Assembly: GCF_002943425.1 (NCBI RefSeq)
Contig: NZ_PTRA01000005.1
Span: forward strand, 248,001 to 312,000
Reading direction: 5' to 3'
From: Siphonobacter curvatus
Lineage (GTDB): Bacteria > Bacteroidota > Bacteroidia > Cytophagales > Spirosomataceae
DNA length: 64,000 bases
This document shows positions 37,101 through 45,573 of this stretch, in pieces (positions within the stretch are counted from its first letter, which is position 1; each line of letters begins with the position of its first letter). The translations under genes were made by a program, and so were the position numbers. The notes beneath the pieces were generated by a model. That model did no database searches and was not told where the DNA came from. It saw nothing but the letters and a program-made list of their open reading frames with translations.

Positions 37101-37235
37101 ATCAGTACCAGTGCAGCGGGAGGAATGATCACCGGCGTCCTGTTAGGGTTGCTCATTATTCCACTACTGTTTGTCCTTTGCCAGTCTTTACAGGAAAAAA
37201 TAAGCCGGAAACGCTCCCGGCCCCAACCTGTATAG
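34101..37235 (+). CDS. RND multidrug efflux transporter, HAE1 family
   Basis: A 1044-residue inner-membrane pump of normal length: TM1 LATVISIVLVLLGLISLTQL, porter loops with VYPGG-type GLYPGGNSESVTRSV, and the TM4 proton relay VVDDAIVVVEAVHAKME with the paired Asp. The second half has IMLIGLLAKNAILIVEF and the AARQRFRP-type GARQRFRPILMTSLAF. AcrB-like hydrophobe/amphiphile exporters have this layout. It works with the adaptor upstream and the outer-membrane factor downstream; the cognate drug is unknown. The two LytS/LytTR genes that follow probably control the operon. Confidence 0.95.
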   Translation: MLQQIIHRPVLATVISIVLVLLGLISLTQLPVMQFPDIAPPTIYVSGLYPGGNSESVTRSVITPLEESINGVENMQYIKSTAGSDGSFSIQVIFNQGTNPDQAAVNVQNRVAQVNSQIPAEVIRAGITTIKQQNSNIMFFNVMSQDSAKFNELFLQNYAKINLVPALKRIKGVGNVQIFGSKDYSMRIWLNPQKLTVNNLVPQDIETAIANSSLEASPGKLGEESKAPLQYIVKYKGKLNKPEEFEHIILKAKPDGSLLRLRDVARIEFGSAFYDSDNKEDGKPAVTLAIQQVSGSNANEIEIAVRKTLDESSKRFPKGVQYDIIQSVKERLDQSIDQVKQTLVEAFILVFIVVFLFLQDWRSTLIPAIAVPVAIVGTFFFLQIIGFSINVLTLFALVLAIGIVVDDAIVVVEAVHAKMEKEHLEPEQATVSAMQEITGAILSITMVMAAVFLPVGFMSGPAGIFYKQFAFTLASAILISAVNALTLSPALCALFLKNTHGQTPKQNFSQRFVTAFNAGFDNLTSKYIRIIQFLIARKWVGIAALALVTGLAFFLMSRAPKDFVPNEDDRFIVYSLSLPPGNNLKFTTAAIRRIDQAVKKMPEVESVTSVSGFNLLSNSAGPAYAVGFIRLKAIKDRGEIQDMNEIIEAMNQRLANVKEGDFSLFRSPPVEGFGSVNGSELVLQDKTGGDLSSFNTQAQQIIGALNQDPAIGAAFTTFRSDFPQFEVIVDEDKAYQLGTTPREVMTTLQLFYGGAQSSDFVRFGKFYRVNVKAEGQFRMDEESLNQVFVKNASGQMIPIGNLVRLHKVYGPDVVNRYNLFNSITVNILAKEGYSNSQSMDATERILQAKLPAGYGYEWSGLSREEKESAGQMVLIFGMCVVFTYFLLAAQYESYLLPLAVILSIPTGLLGVYLAIGMAGITNNIYVQIGLIMLIGLLAKNAILIVEFALKARQSGLGIVEAAVEGARQRFRPILMTSLAFVAGLIPLMFATGSSAVGNRSISTSAAGGMITGVLLGLLIIPLLFVLCQSLQEKISRKRSRPQPV

Positions 37236-37358
37236 GCGTAAATAAGCCAGGTTAACGATAGATGAGTAGTAAGCTCCGGCCCGTTTTTGCTGGCCTGTGA
37301 GGCGGGTTCGGAGTTTGCTTCCATCCACATTTCCCTTATCTAATCGATTGATTAGCAC

Positions 37359-38759
37359 ATGAAAGCCTTTTATTCCCTACTACTCGTGTTTGTTCTGCTT
37401 ACCTCCTGCCGGGTGAGTAAGGATTTCAAACGCCCCGATACTCAGACGCCCCGGCAGTTTCGAAACGATCAGCCCGCCGATTCTAGTCTGGCTACGCTGC
37501 CTCACCTCCGGGATTTTTTCGCCAATCCCTTACTTCAGGCATTGATTGATACAGCCCTGACGTCCAATAACGATTTGCGGATTGCCATTAAAAACATCGA
37601 ATACGCTCAGACCACGTTAAAGCAGGTGAAACTCAATTACCTGCCTGATCTGAACGCTCAATTGCAGGTGAGTCGCAACCGAACGGCCCGGAACAGCTTC
37701 GCCGGTCTGGGTAATGAAGCGTTTATTGGTACGCTAAATGTCAGCGACTTTAGTCTGAATATGGGCCTGAACTGGGAAATTGATCTCTGGGGTCGCGTCA
37801 GACGACAAAAAGAACAAGCCTTGTCGGATTTGCTTCAAAACGAAGCAATCAAACGTGGCGTACAAACGCGGCTGGTAGCTGATGTAGCCAGTGGATTTTA
37901 CAACCTATTGATGCTGGATGAACAGCTCAAAATTGCCGTCCATAGTCAGGAGTTGAGTGACTCTACCGTACGGATTACGAACATCCAGTACCGCGTCGGG
38001 GAAGCGACGCAACTGGCCATTCAGCAAGCCAAAGCTCAACTCGAAGCCACCAAGCAACTGATTCCGCAAATTCAGCAAAGTATTATCCAACAGGAAAACG
38101 CCTTAAGTCTGCTTTGCGGACAATACGCCAAAGCGATTCTACGTCAGGCCCATACCGGTCCGGAATTTACGATTAACCCCAAAGGCGGCTATGAGGTATC
38201 CCTACTAGCAGCCCGGCCCGATATTCACGCCGCCGAATACGCCCTTCGCTCGGCCAACGCCCGGCTGGGTATTGCTCAAACGGCCCTGTATCCTCGCTTA
38301 CTCATTACCGCACAGAGTGGTCTTACTTCCTTCCAGGCTTCAAACTGGCTGAGTGTACCGGGATCGTTTTTCTGGAACATCGCCGGAGGGCTCACCCAGC
38401 CCATCTTCCAGCGTCGCCAGTTGAAAACGCAGGTGGAGCAAGCTCGTATTGATCAGGAACGGGCAGCCATTACCTTTCAGCAGGCCGTACTCACGGGTTA
38501 TATGGAAGTATCGAATGCCCTGGTAGCCAACCAGAAACTCGAAGAACAGATTCAATCAGCTACCAACCGGCGACAAGCCCTCGAAGAAGGCATCGGCTCA
38601 ACGGAGCTGTTGTTTAAAAACGGTATGGCGAACTATCTGGAAATTATTACCGCCCAAAGTAATTACTTGCAGTCCCGACTGGCCGTCACCCAATTAGAAC
38701 GCGAAAAAGCCAGTGCTACCATTGAGCTCTACCGGGCTTTGGGCGGTGGCTGGCGTTAA
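37359..38759 (+). CDS. Outer-membrane efflux channel lipoprotein (NodT/TolC-like)
   Basis: A 466-residue outer-membrane factor with a lipobox LLTSC (Cys near 17). It has the twofold OEP repeat: DTALTSNNDLRIAIKNIEYA with LNYLPDLNAQLQVSR in the first half, and LAARPDIHAAEYALRSANAR with LYPRLLITAQSG in the second, each ending in long helices. It forms the trimeric exit duct of the tripartite pump encoded by the two preceding genes, 123 bases downstream of the RND gene. Confidence 0.93.
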   Translation: MKAFYSLLLVFVLLTSCRVSKDFKRPDTQTPRQFRNDQPADSSLATLPHLRDFFANPLLQALIDTALTSNNDLRIAIKNIEYAQTTLKQVKLNYLPDLNAQLQVSRNRTARNSFAGLGNEAFIGTLNVSDFSLNMGLNWEIDLWGRVRRQKEQALSDLLQNEAIKRGVQTRLVADVASGFYNLLMLDEQLKIAVHSQELSDSTVRITNIQYRVGEATQLAIQQAKAQLEATKQLIPQIQQSIIQQENALSLLCGQYAKAILRQAHTGPEFTINPKGGYEVSLLAARPDIHAAEYALRSANARLGIAQTALYPRLLITAQSGLTSFQASNWLSVPGSFFWNIAGGLTQPIFQRRQLKTQVEQARIDQERAAITFQQAVLTGYMEVSNALVANQKLEEQIQSATNRRQALEEGIGSTELLFKNGMANYLEIITAQSNYLQSRLAVTQLEREKASATIELYRALGGGWR

Positions 38760-38772
38760 TTCCAACAAGCGT

Positions 38773-39912
38773 ATGCCTGGCACTCCTTTGCATCTGGATC
38801 GTCGTACCTATAAACGGTACATTCGACTGGCCCTGACCCCGGTGGTCATGCTGGCCATTCACGTGCTGTATTACCTCATTAATCCGGAAAGCTCGCTCTG
38901 GAATATTGGGAGTACGCTCGTCTGCAAACAGTGGGCGACGGATCTGACCATTACCTTCCTGTTTTGCTGGCTGTTGATCGAAGTGAGTATCGGTATTGCC
39001 GATGGATTGGAAGGCTGGTTTCCCTGGTCGAGCTCACCGCTCCTGCGGTTTATTGTGCAGACCGTCTGTACGCTACTGGCCAGTGTGATCATTTTGTTGA
39101 TTGAGGATCAGGTATATGCCTGGATTTATCCGGAAACGCCCACGCCTAAGGAAGTACTGGAAGCCTGGCAGTTTCTCGTCGTCAATCTAATCGTAGCTCT
39201 CATGGTGAGCACCTATCATACGGGTTACTTTCTGTTGAACCGCTGGAAAACCACGCTGGAAGAAGCGGCCGAACTGAAAGTAAAGACGCTGGAACTGAAA
39301 GAAATGGCCCTGCAGGCGGAGTTACAATCGCTCAAGCTTCAGCTCGATCCGCATTTTCTCTTCAACAACTTCAGTACTTTATCCGAACTGATTCTGGAAA
39401 ATCCTTCCAAGGCTTCCCTCTTTCTGGATAAATTGGCCAAGGTGTACCGCTACATGATCCAGAACATGAAGCAGGATTTAGTACCCCTGAAGGACGAGAT
39501 TGCTTTTGTCAAAGCCTACCAATACCTGATTGGCATCCGGCACGGGCAACAGGTGCTGATTGAACTGGACCTTAATCCGTCACTCGGTCATAAGTGGATT
39601 CCACCCATTTCCATTCAATTACTGATTGAAAATGCCATCAAGCACAACCGGGCGACCCTAGCCGAACCCTTAACTATTTGTATCGAACAAGTGGGCAATC
39701 GCCTGTGCGTGACCAACAACATCCAGCCCTTTCCGACGCCGCTACCCTCTTCGGGTTTGGGACTGAAAAACATTAAGAATCGGTATCGCATTCTTTCCAG
39801 TCAGGTACCGGTGGTAAACGCCAATGGTCAGCACTTCTGGGTAGAACTCCCCCTATTTGATTTTCCACACGCCCCGCAATCCAGTCTTAGCCTGAGCACT
39901 ACGTACGAATGA
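38773..39912 (+). CDS. LytS-type sensor histidine kinase (His_kinase domain)
   Basis: A 379-residue membrane kinase from the ATG at 38773, 13 bases after the efflux channel stop. About four TM helices (residues 15-155) have no obvious extracellular sensor. A coiled-coil helix (ELKVKTLELKEMALQAELQS) follows, then the phosphoacceptor motif LQLDPHFLFNNFSTLSELI and a HATPase with PPISIQLLIENAIKHN and SSGLGLKNIKNRY. It overlaps the response regulator by four bases. The pair probably senses envelope state or substrate and controls the efflux operon it belongs to. Confidence 0.92.
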   Translation: MPGTPLHLDRRTYKRYIRLALTPVVMLAIHVLYYLINPESSLWNIGSTLVCKQWATDLTITFLFCWLLIEVSIGIADGLEGWFPWSSSPLLRFIVQTVCTLLASVIILLIEDQVYAWIYPETPTPKEVLEAWQFLVVNLIVALMVSTYHTGYFLLNRWKTTLEEAAELKVKTLELKEMALQAELQSLKLQLDPHFLFNNFSTLSELILENPSKASLFLDKLAKVYRYMIQNMKQDLVPLKDEIAFVKAYQYLIGIRHGQQVLIELDLNPSLGHKWIPPISIQLLIENAIKHNRATLAEPLTICIEQVGNRLCVTNNIQPFPTPLPSSGLGLKNIKNRYRILSSQVPVVNANGQHFWVELPLFDFPHAPQSSLSLSTTYE

Positions 39913-40691
39913 ATACGAGCCTTTTGCCCTGTTTGATTATTGAAGACGAACAAGCCAATGTGAACCGTCTGATTCGACTGCTGCAAAGCCTTCGCCCAAA
40001 TCATCAGATTTTGGCGGTTTTAGGTACCGTTAGCGAAAGTGTGGCCTGGCTGAAAACGCAGCCGAAGCCACCATTAATTTTTATGGATATTCGGCTGGCG
40101 GATGGCATTTGTTTCGACATTTTCTCGCAGGTACCCGTCAGTAGCCCCATCATTTTTACGACAGCCTACGATGAGTACCTGATGATGGCCTTTAAGGTTA
40201 CCAGCATTGATTACTTGTTAAAACCCATTGACGCCGACGAACTAGCTCAGGCCCTGGATAAGTTCGATCAGCTGCATCCTACCCAACCCACCACCGACTC
40301 AGCTACGCTTTACGCCGAGTTTCTAGCCTTGTATCAGAAGCAGATGAAACCATCCCGACAGCGGTTTTTGCTGCCCTACCGCGATGGCTATACCACCCTG
40401 CTGGTAGAAGATATTGAGTTCTTTTTCTCGGAAGCCAAGCTCACCTTCGCCCACACGAAAAGCGGTGATAAATCCATGATTCCGCATACACTCGAAGAGC
40501 TGGAAATTGATTTAAATCCGCAGCATTTCTTCCGGGCCAATCGCCAGTATATTATTCACGTAGGTAGTATCCGAAGTATTCACAACTACTTTAATGGCAA
40601 GCTTAAGGTACAAATAGGTACGTACGAACCGCTGGATATTATCATCAGTAAGGATAAAGCTCCTGCGTTTAAGCATTGGCTGAATCAATGA
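39909..40691 (+). CDS. LytTR response regulator
   Basis: A 260-residue regulator: receiver domain with acidic pocket IEDE, phospho-Asp 60 in LIFMDIRLADG, Thr in IIFTTAYDEY and Lys in YLLKPI. The LytTR DNA-binding domain follows from about residue 155 (RFLLPYRDGYTTLLVEDIEF, then FFRANRQYIIH and KLKVQIG). The start overlaps the kinase stop by four bases. As the terminal gene of the efflux operon it should bind LytTR direct repeats near 32.8 kb; I could not identify them with confidence. Confidence 0.93.
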   Translation: MNTSLLPCLIIEDEQANVNRLIRLLQSLRPNHQILAVLGTVSESVAWLKTQPKPPLIFMDIRLADGICFDIFSQVPVSSPIIFTTAYDEYLMMAFKVTSIDYLLKPIDADELAQALDKFDQLHPTQPTTDSATLYAEFLALYQKQMKPSRQRFLLPYRDGYTTLLVEDIEFFFSEAKLTFAHTKSGDKSMIPHTLEELEIDLNPQHFFRANRQYIIHVGSIRSIHNYFNGKLKVQIGTYEPLDIIISKDKAPAFKHWLNQ

Positions 40692-40753
40692 TGGTTGCTA
40701 AAGTTAATGTATGGATAATTTTGGCTTCAGGACATACAGTAGAACTACCTAAT

Positions 40754-41308
40754 TTATTTGAGTTCACCCAGGTAAAAGGCGAGGTTTAAACCGAAAAAAG
40801 AACGCCTGGCGTTTACATTTCCAAAGGCCGTCAGACCGATTCCTAAATCTTTTCCTCCCGTAATAAAACGAATTTCGGTGGGCAAGCCAATGGTTGTATA
40901 GTCCAGGCTTTCGTACACATTATTTCCGTAGAGTAATGGATCGGAATCGTAGTATTTATATACTCCCCGATCGGTACCCCATACCGCACCCACACCCGCC
41001 GAAAAACGAAACTTTCCTACTTTGTAACCGTAGAGTAAGCCTACATCCGCCACATCAATCAGAGGAGTTACGCTTTCCTTTTCGAAAACCCCCAGATTAT
41101 ACGAACAGCGAAAGGTAAGGAGCGTTGGTTTGTTTTTAAACTCGTAAGCAACGGCCCCCGTTAGATTAGCAAATTTGGTTTGTCCTACGGCACCTCCACC
41201 GGCTAAGGATAACCAAAACCCGTCCCGGGTACGGTCCTGTGCGTACGCTTTTCCAGTAAAAGCCGTAACGAAGAAAAAAAGCAGTACGTAAAAAGTTGAT
41301 TTAATCAT
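40754..41308 (-). CDS. Small outer-membrane beta-barrel-like protein
   Basis: A 184-residue protein with a signal peptide (MIKSTFYVLLFFFVTAFTGK to YAQ). Alternating strands rich in Gly, Tyr and Phe follow (FWLSLAGGGAVGQTKFANLT, LTFRCSYNLGVF, GLLYGYKVGKFRFSAGVGAV), and it ends FFGLNLAFYLGELK. This is consistent with an eight-stranded barrel; ligand unknown. It follows the related gene at 41349 by 40 bases, so the two are co-transcribed on the minus strand. Confidence 0.65.
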   Translation of the reverse strand: MIKSTFYVLLFFFVTAFTGKAYAQDRTRDGFWLSLAGGGAVGQTKFANLTGAVAYEFKNKPTLLTFRCSYNLGVFEKESVTPLIDVADVGLLYGYKVGKFRFSAGVGAVWGTDRGVYKYYDSDPLLYGNNVYESLDYTTIGLPTEIRFITGGKDLGIGLTAFGNVNARRSFFGLNLAFYLGELK

Positions 41309-41348
41309 TGGATGGGTTGGTGAAATGAATCGTATTAGTGGATGAATT

Positions 41349-41867
41349 TCAAAAGGTAAAGCCGATTTTACCCGTGAGGTAACCTCTCTGTTGCATGCCT
41401 AACAGGCCCACGGAGGCGAGTATACGGCTTTTACCTTTAAGTCGATAACCAGCACCCAAACCCGTTTCCAATAGAAAGGTAGCCGTACCACTTTCGTACT
41501 GATTCCAGAAATGAGAATAGCCAGGATTCAGGTAGAAATATGGAATGAAACGTTGCGTAGAAAAGTCTGCCCGCAGGTCGGCAAAAGCCATCATACCATT
41601 GATCCCGGCAATTCGGGCGTAACTAAGACCCAGACCCGTATGGATCATTTCTTTAAAAACGCAGCCGTTTACGGAAGTCAGGCGAAATCCATTCGCTTGT
41701 GGTGGCAGGTAATCCCCTTTCCAATCCGGACCGGGATCCACCGTACGCCCGCGGATGAAATAATTAAATTTTTCAACGAATAGACTGGATTCAAATCGGG
41801 ACGTACGCTGTGCGTATAACAGGGAAGAAAACAGTAACATTACTATACTCGTATAAAGCCATTTCAT
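41349..41867 (-). CDS. Small outer-membrane beta-barrel-like protein
   Basis: A 172-residue protein: signal peptide MKWLYTSIVMLLFSSLLYAQ, then strands such as MIHTGLGLSYARIAG, MMAFADLRADFSTQRFIPYF and ATFLLETGLGAGYRL, and a terminal YLTGKIGFTF ending in Phe as outer-membrane barrels do. It heads a two-gene unit with the 184-residue protein downstream. Neither has a name I can give. The AT-rich 280-base region upstream presumably holds the promoter. Confidence 0.65.
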   Translation of the reverse strand: MKWLYTSIVMLLFSSLLYAQRTSRFESSLFVEKFNYFIRGRTVDPGPDWKGDYLPPQANGFRLTSVNGCVFKEMIHTGLGLSYARIAGINGMMAFADLRADFSTQRFIPYFYLNPGYSHFWNQYESGTATFLLETGLGAGYRLKGKSRILASVGLLGMQQRGYLTGKIGFTF

Positions 41868-42148
41868 AGAGGGGAGGTTGGTTCTAAATTAAAATATAAA
41901 GGCAAGGTGATTTTCTTTTCAAAGAAGGTTAATTGCGTTTTAAAAATAACGGTAAAAGAATTATTTATTATTTTAAATCGTAAAGAGAATCGACTGTATT
42001 GCTAACACAAAATCAATTTAGTTAAGAAATTCTCTTGTTTTTATGTGGCTTCTATTTTGTAAAAATGATTAGCTATTTAGATCCTCATAATGGAATAAAG
42101 AAGGAACAAAACCTTACTCAAATCACAAATTAATTCATTAGTACAGGT

Positions 42149-42191
42149 GAAGAGCCGCATGGGTTATATGAACTAACCCATGCGGCTCTTC
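42149..42191. terminator. 18-bp perfect hairpin
   Basis: The left arm 42149-42166 and right arm 42174-42191 (GAAGAGCCGCATGGGTTA and its complement) surround a 7-nt loop. It lies 21 bases beyond the phosphodiesterase stop on the minus strand. The 280 bases between it and the barrel gene are AT-rich and without a gene. Confidence 0.7.
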
Positions 42192-42211
42192 GCTTACTAG
42201 TTACCGATCCT

Positions 42212-43465
42212 TTACCGTTCCACCACCCAGCGATTTACAGTATTGTAGGTTCCTTCCAGTACGACTTTATAGAAACCTTCGGGTAGCTTAGATACATCTA
42301 GTGTTGCTTTTTCAGCCGTTACCGGGACTTGCTCCATCAACAGGTAGCGGTCATGGCCGCCTTTTTCAAAATCGTTGGTTAGGGCCAGCCAGATCTTTAC
42401 CTCGCCCGTTTTATCAACCGCCTGCCAGGTAAGCTTGATCTGCTTGTTTTCTTTGGTGATAGTGGGGTGATTGATCGAAAGTTTACCCGTCAGCGGTACG
42501 CCGTCGAGTTCAAAGGCCCGTTCTTTCGGAAAATTGATTCCCAGATGCCGACCAATCGTTGGGGTGATATCCACAATAGCGGGGTACGCCTGCGTCTTGG
42601 CCGACTGGCGGAAGTAATCGTTCAAGCCGCTGGCGTTGGTTACGATCCAGGTACTACGTTCGGCATCCGACTGGCGACCATGATCTTTTCCCACGGGTTC
42701 ACTTCTCCCGTGATCGGTAGTAATAAAAAATTGCCATTTTTCACCCAGTTTTTCCCGCTCCTGAATGGCTTTCCACAAACGCCCCATTTGATCGTCCATC
42801 AGCGTAACGGCTTTAGTAAAAGCCTCACTGTTGCCGTATCGGTGGCCCATGTCATCGGTGTATTCCAGATAGACCCAAGACAAATCCGGAGCGTTGGTAC
42901 GGATATAGGCCGCCGCCTCATCCACGACTTTTTCATCAATGCGGCGAATGTACTCGGATTTGTTATCGTGCGGGAAATGCAGCGTATCCAGTTCAAAACC
43001 ATCGAAGAAGTAATCCATTTCCAGCTGATTGGTCTGGTCTAAACCCGTACCAATCAGTTTGGTACGATTATCGAGCCAGGTGGAAAAAATGGCGGCTTTC
43101 TTCTGGGGATAGGTTTCCTTAAAGAAGCGAAAGATCGTCCAGTAGTTATAATTCGGTTCCCGGATGCTGTTATCCCAGACGTTATGCTTGTTGACCCAGG
43201 TACTCGTCAGCAAGCTATTATAACCCACCGCCGAGATGGTGGGAGTTTGTGAATACGACTGTTTCTGACCCCCTACGTACGCTTTGCTCATACCGCCGAC
43301 TTTGGCAATGGCATCCAGATGAGGCGTCGGAATTTTTTTGAGTTGTTCGTAAGAAATGCCATCGACAATTACGAATACGGCCTTGTGTGCCCCCGGCTGA
43401 GCGTAACTGGTCCGGACGCTGGCCAACAAAAGCATCGCATACGCAAAATAACGTGGAAAGCTCAT
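42212..43465 (-). CDS. Alkaline phosphatase family / nucleotide pyrophosphatase-phosphodiesterase
   Basis: A 417-residue secreted enzyme from the ATG at 43465, chosen for its signal peptide (MSFPRYFAYAMLLLASVRTS to YAQ). The core has VFVIVDGISYEQL (metal-binding Asp), the nucleophile segment QTPTISAVGYNSLLTSTWVN with Thr, LEYTDDMGHRYG (Asp/His metal ligands) and FFITTDHGRSEPVGKDHG (second metal site). These are the landmarks of the NPP branch of the alkaline phosphatase superfamily. Residues beyond about 360 form a small C-terminal beta domain. The substrate could be a nucleotide, phosphodiester or phospholipid head group. Confidence 0.88.
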   Translation of the reverse strand: MSFPRYFAYAMLLLASVRTSYAQPGAHKAVFVIVDGISYEQLKKIPTPHLDAIAKVGGMSKAYVGGQKQSYSQTPTISAVGYNSLLTSTWVNKHNVWDNSIREPNYNYWTIFRFFKETYPQKKAAIFSTWLDNRTKLIGTGLDQTNQLEMDYFFDGFELDTLHFPHDNKSEYIRRIDEKVVDEAAAYIRTNAPDLSWVYLEYTDDMGHRYGNSEAFTKAVTLMDDQMGRLWKAIQEREKLGEKWQFFITTDHGRSEPVGKDHGRQSDAERSTWIVTNASGLNDYFRQSAKTQAYPAIVDITPTIGRHLGINFPKERAFELDGVPLTGKLSINHPTITKENKQIKLTWQAVDKTGEVKIWLALTNDFEKGGHDRYLLMEQVPVTAEKATLDVSKLPEGFYKVVLEGTYNTVNRWVVER

Positions 43466-43713
43466 GGTACGTAAAGAATAGATTTGATGCAGTAAAACGT
43501 TTAACAATCTTAAATGATACAAGCAGTTCGCTCAAGCCTTTTCTTGTCTAGAATGTGCGAATGCACCCCTACTAGGGTTTGACTGCGTGAATCTAGGTTC
43601 ATTCGGAAAGGCAAGTACCGTTTTCTCTAAACTTTTACAAAATCATAACACACGTCCGAGCGGAATGGAAAGTCCGATACGCGTGGGCTACCGAAAAAAT
43701 CAGGCAAAAAATA

Positions 43714-43757
43714 AATAAAAGATATTTTTGTCTTTTATTCAAAACCGCGTACGTTTG
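43714..43757 (+). promoter_or_regulatory. rrf2 promoter with overlapping palindromic operator
   Basis: AATAAAAGA (43714-43722) and its complement TCTTTTATT (43731-43739) frame an 8-bp spacer. A full Bacteroidota promoter overlaps it: TTTG at 43727-43730, exactly 19 bases, then TACGTTTG at 43750-43757. The start codon is at 43777. The dyad covers the -33 box, as a repressor site would. Confidence 0.75.
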
Positions 43758-43776
43758 TCCCAAGTTTAATACGCCG

Positions 43777-44205
43777 ATGTTTTCGAAAACCTGCGAATAT
43801 GCCATCCGGGCTCTACTTTACATTGCTCAGCAATCGGACGCTGGGCACAAAGTTGGTTTCCGTCAGATTGCTCAGGCAATTGATGCTCCCGAACCCTTTC
43901 TGGCCAAAATTCTTCAGGATTTGACTCGGAAAGGCTTGCTGCAATCGGCGAAAGGCCCGAATGGCGGGTTTTTCGTAGCGGCGATGGATATTTCGCTGGC
44001 TGCCGTCGTGCGGGCCATTGATGGGGACAAACTGTTTAGCGGTTGCGGTTTGGGCTTACCTAATTGTTCAGAAAGTAATCCCTGCCCGATCCATCAGCAA
44101 TTTAAAAGCGTACGGACTCAGATTCAGAAAATGCTGCAATCGTCTACCATCGGTGATTTCAATGACTTGATTGCCCAAGGTCTGGTTCGATTAAAAAGTG
44201 CCTGA
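43777..44205 (+). CDS. Rrf2 family transcriptional regulator, probably NsrR-like
   Basis: A 142-residue Rrf2 protein. The winged helix begins MFSKTCEYAIRALLYIAQQS, with the recognition segment PEPFLAKILQDLTRKGL and wing SAKGPNGGFFVA. Three cysteines in the Fe-S region (Cys 90, 97 and 103 in SGCGLGLPNCSESNPCPIH) suggest a bound Fe-S cluster. The neighbouring flavohemoprotein and the shared AAAAGA-N8-TCTTTT dyad argue that it is a nitric-oxide-sensing repressor of NsrR type, binding its own and the hmp upstream regions. The effector is inferred. Confidence 0.88.
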   Translation: MFSKTCEYAIRALLYIAQQSDAGHKVGFRQIAQAIDAPEPFLAKILQDLTRKGLLQSAKGPNGGFFVAAMDISLAAVVRAIDGDKLFSGCGLGLPNCSESNPCPIHQQFKSVRTQIQKMLQSSTIGDFNDLIAQGLVRLKSA

Positions 44206-44224
44206 TTCTTTTTTTTATCTCAAC

Positions 44225-44244
44225 AAAAGACTAAAAGGTCTTTT
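44225..44244 (+). promoter_or_regulatory. Second copy of the Rrf2 dyad, upstream of hmp
   Basis: AAAAGA-N8-TCTTTT with the same spacing as the site upstream of rrf2 (core 43717-43736), 30 bases before the hmp start. The spacers differ (CTAAAAGG here), so only the arms are conserved. Confidence 0.65.
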
Positions 44245-44273
44245 ACTATTTAATTCACCACTGTTTCTCATAG

Positions 44274-45494
44274 ATGACCATGATGACCACCGAAGAAAAA
44301 GAACTCGTCAAAGCCACCGTTCCCGTCCTGAAAACCAATGGCGTACAGTTAACGACGCACTTTTACCAACGCATGTTCCGCTACAATCCCGAGCTTAAAC
44401 ATACGTTCAATCAGGGGAATCAGCAGAACGGTCGCCAGCAAATGGCTCTGGCGATGGCCGTGCTGGCCTACGCCGAACACATCGACGATCCCTCGGTACT
44501 CTTACCTGTTCTGAACCACATCGGCCACAAACACGTCAGTTTATCCATTCGGCCCGAACATTACGCCATTGTGGGCCGCCATTTGCTGGCTTCCATTGGC
44601 GAAGTACTCGGCGAGGCGGCAACGCCCGAACTACTACAAGCCTGGGCTAAAGCTTATCAGCAACTGTCGAAGCTTATGGCAGGCGTGGAAGCGGATCTAT
44701 ACGAGCAGAATGTAGCCCAGGAAGGCGGCTGGACCGGCTGGCGGCCCTTCCGCATAGAAATTAAACAGGCCGAAAGCAGCGAGATTACATCTTTTTATCT
44801 GGTCCCGGTCGATGGCGGTCCAGTGGCCCCGCACCGGCCGGGACAATTCCTGAGCGTACGCGTGTTTCTGCCCCAGCTCCAGTTGCTTCAGCCGCGTCAG
44901 TACAGCATTTCTTCGGCTCCAAATCAGCGGTATTACCGGATTTCGGTGAAACGGGAAACCAACGCCATTCCCAGTTTCAACGGTATGATCAGTAATTACC
45001 TGCACGACCACATTCAGGAGGGGGATACGTTGGATTTGAGTGCTCCGGCCGGGGAATTTACACTGGAGCTATCGGATTCCCGCCCCAGTGTATTCATCAG
45101 CGGCGGTGTTGGACAAACGCCTTTGCTGAGTATGCTGGAACATTTGCTGAATTCCTCCTCGGAGCAACCCATTCACTGGATTCACGGCTGCCGGCACGCG
45201 GGCGTACACGCCTTCAAAGACGTATTGGCCGAATGGGAAGCGGCGTATCCACACCTGCACACGCACTTGTTCTACAGCCAGTTACCCGAGCTGGGCGGCT
45301 CGCAGGCGGGCGTTCAGGCGGGCATCGTTGATATTTCGCAGCTACCCCCTTACGTTCTGAATCCCGAGGCCATTTACTACGTCTGTGGTCCATCAGGATT
45401 CATTACTAAACAATTCAGGGATTTACAGGCCGCGGGTATTCCTGCTTCCTCCATTCGCTTTGAAGAATTTGGTCCGCAGTCACTTGCTCTGTAA
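44274..45494 (+). CDS. hmp: Flavohemoprotein (nitric oxide dioxygenase)
   Basis: A 406-residue protein of normal length, in the standard order. The N-terminal globin runs TVPVLKTNGVQLTTHFYQRM to IRPEHYAIVGRHLLASIGEV, with the proximal His region. The ferredoxin-reductase FAD domain has QPRQYSISSAP (the R-x-Y-S motif). The NAD domain has FISGGVGQTPLLSMLEHLL and YVCGPSGFITKQF. It converts NO to nitrate using O2 and NAD(P)H. Two close in-frame ATGs (44274, 44283) are possible starts. It is controlled together with the upstream Rrf2 gene by a shared dyad. Confidence 0.94.
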   Translation: MTMMTTEEKELVKATVPVLKTNGVQLTTHFYQRMFRYNPELKHTFNQGNQQNGRQQMALAMAVLAYAEHIDDPSVLLPVLNHIGHKHVSLSIRPEHYAIVGRHLLASIGEVLGEAATPELLQAWAKAYQQLSKLMAGVEADLYEQNVAQEGGWTGWRPFRIEIKQAESSEITSFYLVPVDGGPVAPHRPGQFLSVRVFLPQLQLLQPRQYSISSAPNQRYYRISVKRETNAIPSFNGMISNYLHDHIQEGDTLDLSAPAGEFTLELSDSRPSVFISGGVGQTPLLSMLEHLLNSSSEQPIHWIHGCRHAGVHAFKDVLAEWEAAYPHLHTHLFYSQLPELGGSQAGVQAGIVDISQLPPYVLNPEAIYYVCGPSGFITKQFRDLQAAGIPASSIRFEEFGPQSLAL

Positions 45495-45514
45495 TGAAAC
45501 GTGGGAAATCGTAG

Positions 45515-45556
45515 GGTTTTGAATCCGGCTCGGAATTGCGAAGCGGATTCAAAACC
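45515..45556 (+). terminator. Terminator-like hairpin after hmp
   Basis: GGTTTTGAATCCG (45515-45527) pairs with its complement (45544-45556) around a 16-nt loop, 20 bases after the hmp stop. Confidence 0.6.
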
Positions 45557-45573
45557 TCATCTGTATCCTAAGC

